Assembly (NCBI RefSeq): GCF_003014735.1
Contig: NZ_PYAX01000021.1
Location: forward strand, 36,990-100,989
Source of the DNA: Saccharothrix carnea
GTDB lineage: Bacteria; Actinomycetota; Actinomycetes; Mycobacteriales; Pseudonocardiaceae
Length of the DNA stretch: 64,000 nucleotides
Direction: 5' to 3'
The translations under genes were made by a program, and so were the position numbers. Positions 7,749 through 16,184 of the stretch are shown here, one piece after another (the stretch's first letter is position 1; each line of letters begins with the position of its first letter). The notes under the pieces were generated by a model. It was not told the DNA's origin. It searched no databases and saw nothing but the letters and a program-made list of their open reading frames with translations.

Positions 7749-10700
7749 GGGGCCATCTCCGTTCCTTGGTTCCAGAAGTGGTTCCAGTCGGCGTCCACGG
7801 CTGTCTGCCATGGCTGTATCGGCTCGTCGAGCGGCTGACGAATGTACCGGACAGTCGTGCTCTCGTCGTGGTGAACGCGGACGAGCGCGAGGACGCTGCG
7901 CTGCCCCTTGTTGAGGGCGGTGACGGCTTCCTGTCTGGTAAGTACGAAGGTATTGCCGCCTTCGACTCGGCCCTTCACCTCGATGAAGTCGAGGCCATCC
8001 GAGGTCTGCGACTCGATGTCGTAGCCTGGGTTATTGTGCGGCATCTCCGTCCAGCGGTGGCCAAGGGACGTCTCGATGGCAATAACGGCATCCACAGCGA
8101 TCCGCTCGACTCGGGCCGTCTCCTTCGCGTGAGCGGCGGCACCCTCAGGGTCGGTGAGGCTTTCGAGCCAGCCCTGCGGGATGACCAGGCATGCCCCGGT
8201 GATCTGGGGCGGACTCGCAGCGACAGCGCGTTCAAGATCGAGTTCGCGCGTCCGGCGGTCGAGGCGGCGGGCTAGCTCCTCGGCGCGAGCCTGCGCCTTG
8301 TCGGCCGGGAGCCGGCTGGACTTGCCTGCGCGTTCGTTCTCCCGGATCTCAGACGCGCGCCGGTCCCAGAAGTTGATCTCATGGGTGAGCCGCTCGCGGA
8401 CGAGGCGCTTCGTGCGGTCGACGCGTTCGTGGGTGCGGGCAATCATCTCTTCAACGTGCTTCCGGGCCACGGTGGCGGAGGCGTACTCGACTATAGTCCT
8501 GTCAAGGTCGGCGGCTTGGGCCCAGGGTTGCTTGAGGACGCCCTCGGCGGCCTGGAGTTCGGCGCCGGTCGGCGGTTCGAGGTTGGGAATAGGCGTGGTG
8601 GCGATAGGCGCGATGGTGCCGTCGGGATCGGTGCGGACGTACTGGACGCGACGACTGACAACTTGCGCCTTGCCAGTAGCGTCGGTCCGGCCATCCGTGA
8701 CGTCATGCTCCAGTAGGCAAACGACGTAGGGTTCGATGGACGGGTCGTGCCGGTCGATGAGAATGGCCCCGCGACGGAGGGCCTCACCGTGCCGGTCCCC
8801 GACGAGGGAAAGCATCGCGGCCATGAGAGGGTGAGCAGGGTGCATGAGTGTGGCGTCGGCCGCGTGACCCTCGACACGGATATTCGATCGATTGAAAGTG
8901 ATGCGGGAGTACGTGTTCACGACTGGCGCGCCGCGGCCTATGATCCGATCCTGGTCTTTGATGGCGGCGGGGACGGACCGGATCTCGTAACGGTGCTGTT
9001 CGCGTTGACGTAGGTGGCCGCCGAGGTCGGCGAATGCCGAAGCGAAGAACGCTTCCACATGGTGAGGTTGAAGCCGGACGGCCTCAGCTCGGTCCATCTC
9101 CTGTCGGACCCGTTCGATGTCACTGGTGCTCATAGTCGTTGGAACGAGCTGCTCCGCGGCGAGGATCTCATGCAGGCCGTCGCCGACGTTGGCGTCGACC
9201 ACCTCGAACAGGTGCGCGCGACTCTCGTCACTGTCACCGTATCGGATCGCGTCAATCATTAGGTCGCGGAGGCTATTGCCGTCGAAGACCTGACCGAGAA
9301 CGTCGTAGACGCGGCCGCCTAGCGCAGCGCGCTGGTGCTCCAATTTCTCCAACAGCCGGGCATAAACGTCGCCCTCGCGAGTGTCCCGAGCGACCAACGA
9401 CCACATATGACAGACCTCGTGTTGGCCGATCCTGTGAACGCGCCCGAACCGCTGCTCGATCCGGTTAGGGTTCCACGGCAAGTCGTAGTTCATGAGCAGG
9501 TGGGCATTTTGGAGGTTCACGCCTTCACCTGCGGCGTCGGTCGCGACAAGGAAGACGCAGTTGCTGTCATTGCGGAACGTCTCCTGGGCCTTCTTACGGT
9601 CCTCACGCCTAGTGCTGCCGCTGATAGTGACAACGGCGTCATCTCGCCCCAGGTGGTTGCGGAGCCGGACCGCGAGATCGTCCAGAGTGTCCTTATGCTC
9701 GGTAAAGATGATCACCTTGCGGCGGACACCGGAGGCGTCGCGAGTCTCGGCGTCGTCGTCCAGCGTCTCCCGGAGACGGTCCCACTTCGAATACGACGGG
9801 GAATCCCTGATTGCCTTAGCCTGCCGCTCCAGCAGCGCCAGAATTTTGATCTCCGTCTCGAGCTCGGGGATCGACGCAGCGGTGGTCGCTGCGGACACTG
9901 CTTTATCTTCGAGCTCTCGCCTCTCTTCATCGGTCAACTCGTCGAGGTCGTTCAGGTCAACATTGCCGAAGTGGGCGGAGCGGGGAGCAGTGCTGTTTAG
10001 TCTGGCTTCTCGAAGCTCGCCATTGAGCCGGGACATCCGGCGCTCTAGCGACCGATGAATCGCGGCAGGGCTCGATGCCAGGCGGCGCTGAAGTGTGGTA
10101 AGCGCGAACCCAACAGCTATCCGCTTGCGATTATCTTTGTCCTTGAGCCTGTCAGCCATGTTCATCTGGTCGCGGACATAATCCGTTACCGCGAGGTAAA
10201 GAGCCTTCTCAGCATCCGAGAGCGGGTACTGGACAGTATAGGCCCGACGTTCGGGAAATAGCCGGGTGCCGTCGAAACGGAGCAGTTCCTCTTTGACAAG
10301 CCGGCGCATCAGATCTGATACATCGACGCGACGAGTGCCTTCACGGACGGCTCCTTCAAACCGGTCTGAGTCCAGCAGCGCGAGGAACAGCTGGAATTGC
10401 TCCTCTTTACCGGTATGCGGCGTCGCTGTCATCAACAGCATGTTACGAGCCGTACCGAGGCGCTCACCCATCTGGTAGCGCCTAGTCTTCTTCACCTCGG
10501 AGCCGAAGACCGACGCGCTCATCTTGTGCGCCTCGTCGATGATAACCAGGTCCCAGTCGGTCTCGCACGCCTTGTCCAGAATCGACTCGTTATTACGAGC
10601 GAGGACGTCGAGGCGAGCCAGCCATAGCCCACCCCTGACGAACGGATTCCCACCTTGGTCGATCAGGTCCTTCGTAAGAAGCTGGAACGTCAGGCCGAAC

Positions 10701-11251
10701 TTGTCCCGCATCTCGTCAGCCCACTGGTCCACTAGGGCGCCGGGAGCAACGACGAGGATGTTTTGCGCGGCCCCACGCATCAGGAGCTCCTTGACGAGCA
10801 GCCCTGCCATGATCGTCTTGCCTGCTCCGGGATCGTCCGCGAGGACGTACCGCAGCGGGTGGCGCGGCAGCATCTCCTCGTATACCGCGCGAAGCTGGTG
10901 CGGCAGCGGGTCGACGTCTGAGGTCCCGAGCGCGGCCTGCGGATCGAACAGGTGCGCCAGTCGCATCCGTCGAGCCTCCGCTGCGAGCTTGAACGACGCG
11001 GGGTCGCCACCGAAGGAGAAGGCCGCACCCGCTTCAACCGGGGACAACCCAGGCAAGTCGGCGCCGAACACCATCCGCTCACCCAGTCCCCCGGCCTCCG
11101 TTCGGTAGACGACATTGGCCGAGTCATCGGTCAGACGCGTAACAGCGACGATCTTCACGGGCTCGGGGCCAGCCAGGCCGCGCAGCAACGCGCCCTCGCG
11201 CACGACGCTCAGCAGCGGCGCGTTCTCGTCCTCAATGGGCGTATTCGACAC
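7745..11251 (-). CDS. SNF2-type helicase with DUF3883 nuclease-like domain
   Basis: A 1,168-residue superfamily 2 translocase and first gene of the operon, starting at a GTG. Walker A DDPGAGKTI is at 139-147, the DEAH box at 239-242 and TATPHT at 275-280. The second RecA domain carries VATDAAGEGVNLQ and QRFGRVHRIGQ. A charged helical region follows, and the C-terminus is DUF3883-like, with D1078 (GYDIES) and E1091-V-K1093 (FIEVKGR) arranged as in PD-(D/E)xK nucleases. This architecture resembles DrmD of class 1 DISARM. No DrmA, DrmB or DrmC lies next to it. Motor identity is clear; nuclease activity is inferred from the motif. Confidence 0.85.
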   Translation of the reverse strand: MSNTPIEDENAPLLSVVREGALLRGLAGPEPVKIVAVTRLTDDSANVVYRTEAGGLGERMVFGADLPGLSPVEAGAAFSFGGDPASFKLAAEARRMRLAHLFDPQAALGTSDVDPLPHQLRAVYEEMLPRHPLRYVLADDPGAGKTIMAGLLVKELLMRGAAQNILVVAPGALVDQWADEMRDKFGLTFQLLTKDLIDQGGNPFVRGGLWLARLDVLARNNESILDKACETDWDLVIIDEAHKMSASVFGSEVKKTRRYQMGERLGTARNMLLMTATPHTGKEEQFQLFLALLDSDRFEGAVREGTRRVDVSDLMRRLVKEELLRFDGTRLFPERRAYTVQYPLSDAEKALYLAVTDYVRDQMNMADRLKDKDNRKRIAVGFALTTLQRRLASSPAAIHRSLERRMSRLNGELREARLNSTAPRSAHFGNVDLNDLDELTDEERRELEDKAVSAATTAASIPELETEIKILALLERQAKAIRDSPSYSKWDRLRETLDDDAETRDASGVRRKVIIFTEHKDTLDDLAVRLRNHLGRDDAVVTISGSTRREDRKKAQETFRNDSNCVFLVATDAAGEGVNLQNAHLLMNYDLPWNPNRIEQRFGRVHRIGQHEVCHMWSLVARDTREGDVYARLLEKLEHQRAALGGRVYDVLGQVFDGNSLRDLMIDAIRYGDSDESRAHLFEVVDANVGDGLHEILAAEQLVPTTMSTSDIERVRQEMDRAEAVRLQPHHVEAFFASAFADLGGHLRQREQHRYEIRSVPAAIKDQDRIIGRGAPVVNTYSRITFNRSNIRVEGHAADATLMHPAHPLMAAMLSLVGDRHGEALRRGAILIDRHDPSIEPYVVCLLEHDVTDGRTDATGKAQVVSRRVQYVRTDPDGTIAPIATTPIPNLEPPTGAELQAAEGVLKQPWAQAADLDRTIVEYASATVARKHVEEMIARTHERVDRTKRLVRERLTHEINFWDRRASEIRENERAGKSSRLPADKAQARAEELARRLDRRTRELDLERAVAASPPQITGACLVIPQGWLESLTDPEGAAAHAKETARVERIAVDAVIAIETSLGHRWTEMPHNNPGYDIESQTSDGLDFIEVKGRVEGGNTFVLTRQEAVTALNKGQRSVLALVRVHHDESTTVRYIRQPLDEPIQPWQTAVDADWNHFWNQGTEMAP

Positions 11252-11889
11252 GCCTAAGAACGTAGTCGAACGGGCGACAGCACGGAGGGGACTTCACCAG
11301 TCCCTGGACCGCAGCGTACACAACGGAGCTCGACTGGCTTCCTCAAGATCCTTCCAACTGAGGTCTTCCGCAGCGCGTGTACTTCTCGATTGTCTGAACC
11401 GTCCCAAGGGATCATCTGCTTGGGCCTGGGATGCCACTGCTGAGGCGGAACCGCGCGATCCCACCTCAGGCGAGCATTACTCACACGTAGACAGCCCGAA
11501 GGATGACTCAATCACCAGCCTGCCGGCACAAGACCCCTGATCAGCACAGGTTTCATCCTTTGGTAATCCCGCGGGGGTTCGAACCTGCGCAGCTACCGCC
11601 GAGTCCTTCGCATCCACCGGCCGACACGACGACGACCTCGGACCGCTACGCCTCCCTACAGCTCACCAGCGGGGCCTGCCCGCTCAATCCACACAATCCG
11701 ATCCCCCTGACTGGACATGCTCCCGGAACGCCTCCCGCAGACAACCGGTGCGCGAGACCGCCTGCGTCACCACCAGCACAGCCCACCAGGCGCCAACGTG
11801 CACGATCCGTGAGATCACCAGCTAGGACCGCCTGGGTAACACCGCTGCACTCGCCACGGCCAGGAAGAACACCCGAACGGGGGACATGA

Positions 11890-11903
11890 TTAGCTTTAGC
11901 TAA
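11890..11903. promoter_or_regulatory. AT-rich palindrome, possible operator
   Basis: TTAGCTTTAGCTAA, 6-base inverted arms around TT, stands out as an A/T island in GC-rich DNA. Small symmetrical sites of this size bind XRE-type repressors, but no adjacent regulator gene is apparent, so the assignment is weak. Confidence 0.25.
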
Positions 11904-12059
11904 CGCGACCCCATTCGCCCCACCCAACCCGATCCTCCCGAACATCGGGTTACCGGTCAGCACAGACCACTGTGGACAGTCGCTTCAAGATCGAAAATGA
12001 TGCACGCAAAGCCCGCCGAACTGCGCTTTCATCTAGACGAGCGGGATTCTTCAGACCGT

Positions 12060-12120
12060 CGGGACGATAGAATTTGAACCCGCGATCCCTCGCCCGCCAG
12101 TTATGGGCGCAGAACCACGT
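12060..12120 (-). other. Degenerate tRNA-like segment, possible attachment-site relic
   Basis: Read on the minus strand, this segment resembles the anticodon-to-acceptor half of a tRNA (CGCCCATAACTGG, then GGGTTCAAATTC, then a GTCCC end). The T-stem no longer pairs and no 5' half is present. Tyrosine integrases of actinobacterial elements often insert at tRNA 3' ends, and xis/int begin about 150 bases away, so it may be a decayed attachment site. It is not a functional tRNA. Confidence 0.25.
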
Positions 12121-12270
12121 TGACAAGAGGCTCGTACCTGCCCAGGCAGCCTTCCTGTGTCACCCGTCCGGACGAACCCGTGAAGGACCTCAGGCGGCAC
12201 GTGTCCCCTGGCGACCCCTATTTCGGAGTTCTGGAGTGTCCACCGCACTCGTCCGCCTCCGGAGGGCTCC

Positions 12271-12513
12271 GTGTCCCGTCCAGGTCCCGACACCTCCCGC
12301 TTGCTGCACACTCCCGCTGAAGCGGCGGCCCTGCTGGCCGTCCGCGAGTCGTGGCTTCGCCGCAAAGCCGGACGCCGGGAGATCCCGTGCACCTTCATCG
12401 GCAAGCACCTGCGCTTCTCCCCCGACGACCTGACCTCGATCGCCCACGCCGGTGCCCGCCCGGCACGCTCCACACGACCGCCAGTCAGGCGCAGCAAGTC
12501 CTTTCGAGACTGA
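12271..12513 (+). CDS. Excisionase-type helix-turn-helix protein
   Basis: An 80-residue protein starting at a GTG with GGAGGG 4-5 bases upstream. The core (LLHTPAEAAALLAVRESWLR, then RREIPCTFIGKHLRFSPDDL) is the winged-helix fold of MerR/excisionase-type DNA-binding proteins (helix_turn_helix_17 class). Such proteins direct an integrase toward excision. It lies 105 bases upstream of the integrase on the same strand, the standard xis-int order of actinobacterial integrative elements. Confidence 0.85.
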   Translation: MSRPGPDTSRLLHTPAEAAALLAVRESWLRRKAGRREIPCTFIGKHLRFSPDDLTSIAHAGARPARSTRPPVRRSKSFRD

Positions 12514-12618
12514 CGAAAGTTCTTGTGTCGCAATGCTTGCATTGCTCGGCCTACTGGAGCGTTCATCCTCCTGTCACGCCGTGACCATCACACCGCCGCC
12601 AGCGAAGGAGCAGCACAC

Positions 12619-13803
12619 ATGGCCTGGGTGGAGCAGTCGGGAAACAACCACTGGCGCGTCCGGTTTCGCCGCGACGACGGCACCATCGGCTCCATTCCCG
12701 GTTTCAGGAGCGAGAAAGCCGCCCAGGACCACGCCAACGACCTCGAATCCGACCAACGCCGCGGCACCTGGCTCGACCCCACCGGCGGACGCACGACCCT
12801 GGAGGAGTGGCTCACCGACTGGTGGGACGCCCTCGACGTCGATACCCGCACCGAGGACAACTACCGCAGCATTGTGCGCAACCACATCGTGCCCCGCTGG
12901 GGCGACACCGCCCTGGCCGACATCACCAACCTCAAGGTTCAGGCATGGGCCAAGCAGCTGCGCGCCGGACGTCTGTCACCGGTGACCGTCGCCGGGTTCG
13001 TCAAGCTGCTCTCCCAGATCCTCACCGACGCCGCCGAGGACAAGCTCATCGTCGCCAACCCCATCCGGCCCCGACGACGCGGACGGCGCAACCACGCCGC
13101 CCGTATCCCCGAGAAGGTCTGGGCCGAGCCCACCGAGGTGCTGCGCATCGCCGACCAAGTCGCCGCCTTCTACGGACCCGTCGGAGCCGTGCTCATTATC
13201 ACCGCAGGCTGGACCGGCGCACGCTGGGGCGAGCTGACCGGCCTGCAACGCCACAACCTGCACCTCTTCGACGACGACACCGGCTTCCTCGTCATCGACC
13301 CCCAGAACGGTGCCCTGCACGAATCCGCCGGCGGCAAGCTCTGGCTCGGCCCACCCAAGACCGACGCCTCCACCCGCACCATCACCCTCAACCCCTCACT
13401 CGTCCGACTCCTGCGGGCGCACCTCGACCACCACGTCCACCCACACGTCTTCACCACCCCGGAAGGCGCACTCCAGCGCCGCAGCAACTTCAGCAAACGC
13501 GCCCTGCGCCCCGCCGCCGACGGCAACCTCAACCAGCCCCGCGCCGTCCTCCGCCTCCAGCCGGTCAAGCCCGGCCTGACCTTCCACGGACTGCGCCACA
13601 GCCATAAAACCTGGATGATCGCCGACACCATCCCCGAGATAGCCCAGTCACTCCGACTCGGCCACATCCTCAAAGACCCCGTCCAGCGGACCTACTCCCA
13701 CGTCGCCCCCGAAGTCACCAGCCGCCTGCTCCAGTGCCTGCAGGACCGCTGGGACAAGGCCGTCGTCGACGTCGGCGACAGCTCCTGGCGCAGAATGGCG
13801 TAG
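12619..13803 (+). CDS. Tyrosine site-specific integrase
   Basis: A 394-residue integrase. The ATG at 12619 has AAGGAG 8 bases upstream and gives MAWVEQSGNNHWRVRF, so it is preferred over the in-frame codon at 12523. Order: arm-type DNA-binding N-terminus (1-55), SAM-like core-binding domain (about 60-150), catalytic domain. Visible catalytic residues are R202 (TGARWGELTGL), H323-x-x-R326 (HGLRH), H349 (LGH) and Y359 (RTYSHV), so it looks intact. The leader between xis and int holds a 7-base inverted repeat, GCAATGC-TT-GCATTGC at 12530-12545. It marks an integrative element whose limits cannot be fixed here. Confidence 0.93.
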   Translation: MAWVEQSGNNHWRVRFRRDDGTIGSIPGFRSEKAAQDHANDLESDQRRGTWLDPTGGRTTLEEWLTDWWDALDVDTRTEDNYRSIVRNHIVPRWGDTALADITNLKVQAWAKQLRAGRLSPVTVAGFVKLLSQILTDAAEDKLIVANPIRPRRRGRRNHAARIPEKVWAEPTEVLRIADQVAAFYGPVGAVLIITAGWTGARWGELTGLQRHNLHLFDDDTGFLVIDPQNGALHESAGGKLWLGPPKTDASTRTITLNPSLVRLLRAHLDHHVHPHVFTTPEGALQRRSNFSKRALRPAADGNLNQPRAVLRLQPVKPGLTFHGLRHSHKTWMIADTIPEIAQSLRLGHILKDPVQRTYSHVAPEVTSRLLQCLQDRWDKAVVDVGDSSWRRMA

Positions 13804-13806
13804 CCC

Positions 13807-14295
13807 ATGCACGGTCTTCTCATCTACTACTTCAGCGGCGACAACCGCGCCGACGAGCCGATCACCGTCGACTCCGAAGCCGCCCTCGACGACGTCCTGT
13901 TCGACATCCTGGCCAATTCGCAGCCGCACCCGACCGTGGTGTACGTCCAGAATCGGCCAACGGTCGACCCGACCGAGTTACCCGACCACCAACTCAAATT
14001 CGACCTCGACATCCAGCACGACGTCGCCGCCGTGCACCTTTTCGGGCCGACAGGCTTCCTGCCGGACGAGGCGACGAGTGACGCGGAAGACACCGCGGCA
14101 TGGATCGCTCTGCCTCGGCAGACCGACACCCGGGTTTCTAGCGGCGTGACACTCTACATCGACAGGGACACGCGCACCGCGTTCCCCGAAGAAGCCACTC
14201 TGCCGCTGAACCTGCTCCGCGAACTCCTACACGAATTCATGCGGACCGGCAAACGCCCCACATGCGTCGACTGGCAGCAGACCGACATCTTCTAG
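13807..14295 (+). CDS. Imm1-family immunity protein
   Basis: A 162-residue protein starting 3 bases after the integrase stop. The C-terminal half (TLYIDRDTRTAFPEEATLPL, then EFMRTGKRPTCVDWQ) is the conserved block of Imm1 proteins. These neutralise toxins, often nucleic-acid deaminases, of polymorphic or contact-dependent systems. No toxin gene is adjacent, so it may be an orphan immunity gene protecting against toxins of neighbours or carried as cargo. Family recognition rests on the FP...P...EF..TG.RP...WQ pattern. Confidence 0.75.
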   Translation: MHGLLIYYFSGDNRADEPITVDSEAALDDVLFDILANSQPHPTVVYVQNRPTVDPTELPDHQLKFDLDIQHDVAAVHLFGPTGFLPDEATSDAEDTAAWIALPRQTDTRVSSGVTLYIDRDTRTAFPEEATLPLNLLRELLHEFMRTGKRPTCVDWQQTDIF

Positions 14296-14495
14296 GGCAA
14301 TGACCGGTGTAGTTCCTCGCCGAACTCGCACTTGTGAAGCGACGGACGAACATCCTGACATGACTGAACCGGCCGGTGCCTGACTCGCCCACACGATCCG
14401 CCGCCGACGCGCCCAAATCGGCCTCGGACGAACCGGCGGTCGTGGGTTTTCCGGAAAGGTGGCACGTCGGTTCTTGGTGCCGTTGCGCATGCTGG

Positions 14496-14837
14496 TCAGA
14501 GCGCTCCGGCTTTGGACGTTCGGCTCCCCATCCAGGTGGCGGGGGCGGAGGTGAACCGGACGTCGGTGCCCTCCCCGGTCACCGTGACCGTGACCCGCTC
14601 CCCCACCGGTACCTGCTCCACCCTGGTGGGCAGCTGGTAGCTCCAGCCGCGCACCTCCACGTCGTCGACCGCGGCAAACCTGAGGTGGAACCGGATCCAG
14701 TCGTGCTCGGGCGGCGCCTCCCACGTCCGACGGGCGGCTTCGTCCAGCGGTCCTTCGAAGGACGCGGTGATCGCCTGGTCGCGCTCGTCCCAGTGCAGGG
14801 CGTAGAGCTCGAACGCCGACAGGTCAGATGTGCTCAT
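14496..14837 (-). CDS. Imm50-like protein, shorter tandem copy
   Basis: A 113-residue protein whose centre (LRFAAVDDVEVRGWSYQLPT, then VTVTVTGEGTDVRFTS) repeats the pattern of the adjacent upstream protein (LGFLAVDDVRLSGGAVLPAT, then LAVSVTGESLRLTLTC). The two are therefore tandem paralogues. Its start lies inside the upstream gene (14-base overlap), so they are co-translated. The beta-rich pattern fits the Imm50 family of polymorphic-toxin immunity proteins, but the match is from memory and moderate. Confidence 0.6.
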   Translation of the reverse strand: MSTSDLSAFELYALHWDERDQAITASFEGPLDEAARRTWEAPPEHDWIRFHLRFAAVDDVEVRGWSYQLPTRVEQVPVGERVTVTVTGEGTDVRFTSAPATWMGSRTSKAGAL

Positions 14838-15357
14838 GATAGGTGTCGATCTCCGGTCCGGGGACGGCCGTGTACAGCCGCTGGTCCAGTTTGCTCGTGA
14901 ACTCGTGCGGCCCGTCGTCCACCGCGTCCGGCGGCGAGTCGTGGGCGCTGATCCTGCCGAAGCGGAACTGCTCCGCGCACGTCAACGTCAGGCGCAGCGA
15001 CTCGCCGGTCACCGACACGGCCAGCCTCGCCCTCGGCCGTTGCGCGAACTCGACCGACACGGTGGCCGGGAGCACCGCGCCACCGGACAGCCGGACGTCG
15101 TCGACCGCCAGGAATCCCAGGTGCGCCTGCACCCGGCTGTAGCCGGGCACGTCCGAGGCGACCGGCAGGTCGACGCGCAGCGTGCAGCCGGGACCGCGGC
15201 GCTCGAACCGGATCGACCGCAGCACCGAGCCGGTGAAGTCCGGTCCCTGCGGGTAGAACCGGGCCAGCAGCTTGGCGTCATTGGGCAGAAGTCGGTCTGC
15301 GCCGGTGATGAGTGCTGCCGACAGGTCAGATGGCGACGGTTCCTGAGGTATTGGCAT
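14824..15357 (-). CDS. Imm50-like immunity protein
   Basis: A 177-residue protein from the ATG at 15357 (MPIPQEPSPSDLSAAL); codons upstream in this frame are the shadow of the glycosylase gene. The segment ARFYPQGPDFTGSVLRSIRF and the alternating beta pattern after it resemble Imm50 immunity proteins. It overlaps the start of its shorter paralogue downstream, and its own start overlaps the 3' end of the glycosylase gene by 32 bases, so all three probably form one transcript. No cognate toxin lies next to it. Confidence 0.6.
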   Translation of the reverse strand: MPIPQEPSPSDLSAALITGADRLLPNDAKLLARFYPQGPDFTGSVLRSIRFERRGPGCTLRVDLPVASDVPGYSRVQAHLGFLAVDDVRLSGGAVLPATVSVEFAQRPRARLAVSVTGESLRLTLTCAEQFRFGRISAHDSPPDAVDDGPHEFTSKLDQRLYTAVPGPEIDTYHEHI

Positions 15358-16129
15358 GACGAACTCCCGATGCGAGTGTGAGCAGCGTCCAGGCGGACAG
15401 GTCCTTGCCCGCCAACCGCGCCCAGAGGCGGGCGAACTCCGGTTCGGTCTCGGGCCACGTCCGCCCGGTCGGTAGGCGGTCCGCCCAGGTGCGCACCGCC
15501 AGATCGGCGTACGGGTACAGCGAGTAGTCGTTGGTGAGATCGGCGACGGTCGCGCCCGCAGTCCACGGGCCGATGTGGGGCACGCTCTGCACCTCGTCCC
15601 GCAGGACGGCCGGGTCGAGTTCGGCCCACTTCGCACCGAAGTCCAGCACCGCCTCGGCTGCGGCTTTCAGCGGACGGCGCTTGAAGGCCATCCCGAGGGC
15701 GGTGAACTCATCGTCCGAAAGTCCGAGGACGGCTTCCGGTGTCGGGAACAGCCACGCCGGCCCGTGGGGCGTGAGGACTTCCTCGCCGTGCGCCTCGCAG
15801 AACGCCCGGTAGAGCTTGCGTGCCTGACCCGCTCGGATCACCTGCCGGACGATCGAGGTCGCCAGGGCATCCCACAGGTCCGGGTTGCGCCAACGTCCCA
15901 CCGTGCCGGCAGCGCGCAGCACGTCCACCACATCATCGGTGCCGGTCAGCCCGTCCGGGTCGACGACATCGAGCACGGGAGCGTCCTTTTCACCCCGCGC
16001 CGGGTGTGCCTCCGTCCGGTTGCCACCGGTCTCCGTGGGTGTACAGGTCAACACCCAGGTGGAGCTTCCGGAACGGACGGCGCGATAGGCGGTTTCGCCT
16101 GCCGACAGCCAGGAGGGATGGTCGGTCAT
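15326..16129 (-). CDS. HhH-GPD DNA glycosylase, AlkA-like
   Basis: A 267-residue protein from the ATG at 16129 (MTDHPSWLSAGE); a GTG at 16147 in frame is an alternative. The helix-hairpin-helix (VPHIGPWTA) is followed by the Pro/Gly-poor loop with the catalytic aspartate (LYPYADLAVRTWADRL), as in 3-methyladenine glycosylase II. The N-terminal part lacks the Ada methyl-acceptor module. It should excise alkylated or otherwise damaged bases as the first step of base excision repair. It heads the transcript that continues into the two Imm50-like genes, an unusual pairing for a repair enzyme. Confidence 0.8.
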   Translation of the reverse strand: MTDHPSWLSAGETAYRAVRSGSSTWVLTCTPTETGGNRTEAHPARGEKDAPVLDVVDPDGLTGTDDVVDVLRAAGTVGRWRNPDLWDALATSIVRQVIRAGQARKLYRAFCEAHGEEVLTPHGPAWLFPTPEAVLGLSDDEFTALGMAFKRRPLKAAAEAVLDFGAKWAELDPAVLRDEVQSVPHIGPWTAGATVADLTNDYSLYPYADLAVRTWADRLPTGRTWPETEPEFARLWARLAGKDLSAWTLLTLASGVRHANTSGTVAI

Positions 16130-16184
16130 CACCGAGGACACGATCACAGCGAGCTCCCTGGGGCGGGTTGACAGCCGCTCATGA

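Larger units (their letters stand above)
11252..12270. other. About 1 kb with no convincing gene, upstream of the defence operon
   Basis: The longer open frames here (for example 11254-11511 and 11646-11963, both minus) have no recognisable domain or ribosome-binding sequence and look like chance frames. The stretch should hold the promoter of the defence operon near 11252-11350. It contains an AT-rich palindrome at 11890-11903 and tRNA-like fragments near 11561-11596 and 12060-12120. It reads as a recombination junction between the operon and the xis/int pair. Confidence 0.5.

Noticed and set aside
1639..11251. Assignment as a DISARM system
   Set aside because: The helicase and methylase are similar in type to DrmD and DrmMI, but the core genes drmA, drmB and drmC are absent and DUF499 is not a DISARM core protein.
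1639..11251. Assignment as BREX or a type I/III restriction system
   Set aside because: No PglZ, BrxC or BrxL, no HsdS-type specificity subunit and no Res-type pair with Mod; the methylase is of the DUF1156 type.
11561..11596. A tRNA gene suggested by GGTTCGAACC
   Set aside because: The would-be T-stem does not pair beyond two bases and no cloverleaf can be drawn.
11646..11963. A 105-codon minus-strand frame in the gene-poor stretch
   Set aside because: No ribosome-binding sequence, no domain, Gly/Ala/Val-rich as expected for a chance frame in GC-rich DNA.
12051..12566. A 171-codon minus-strand frame over the xis gene
   Set aside because: It is the reverse shadow of the excisionase gene and of the tRNA-like segment.
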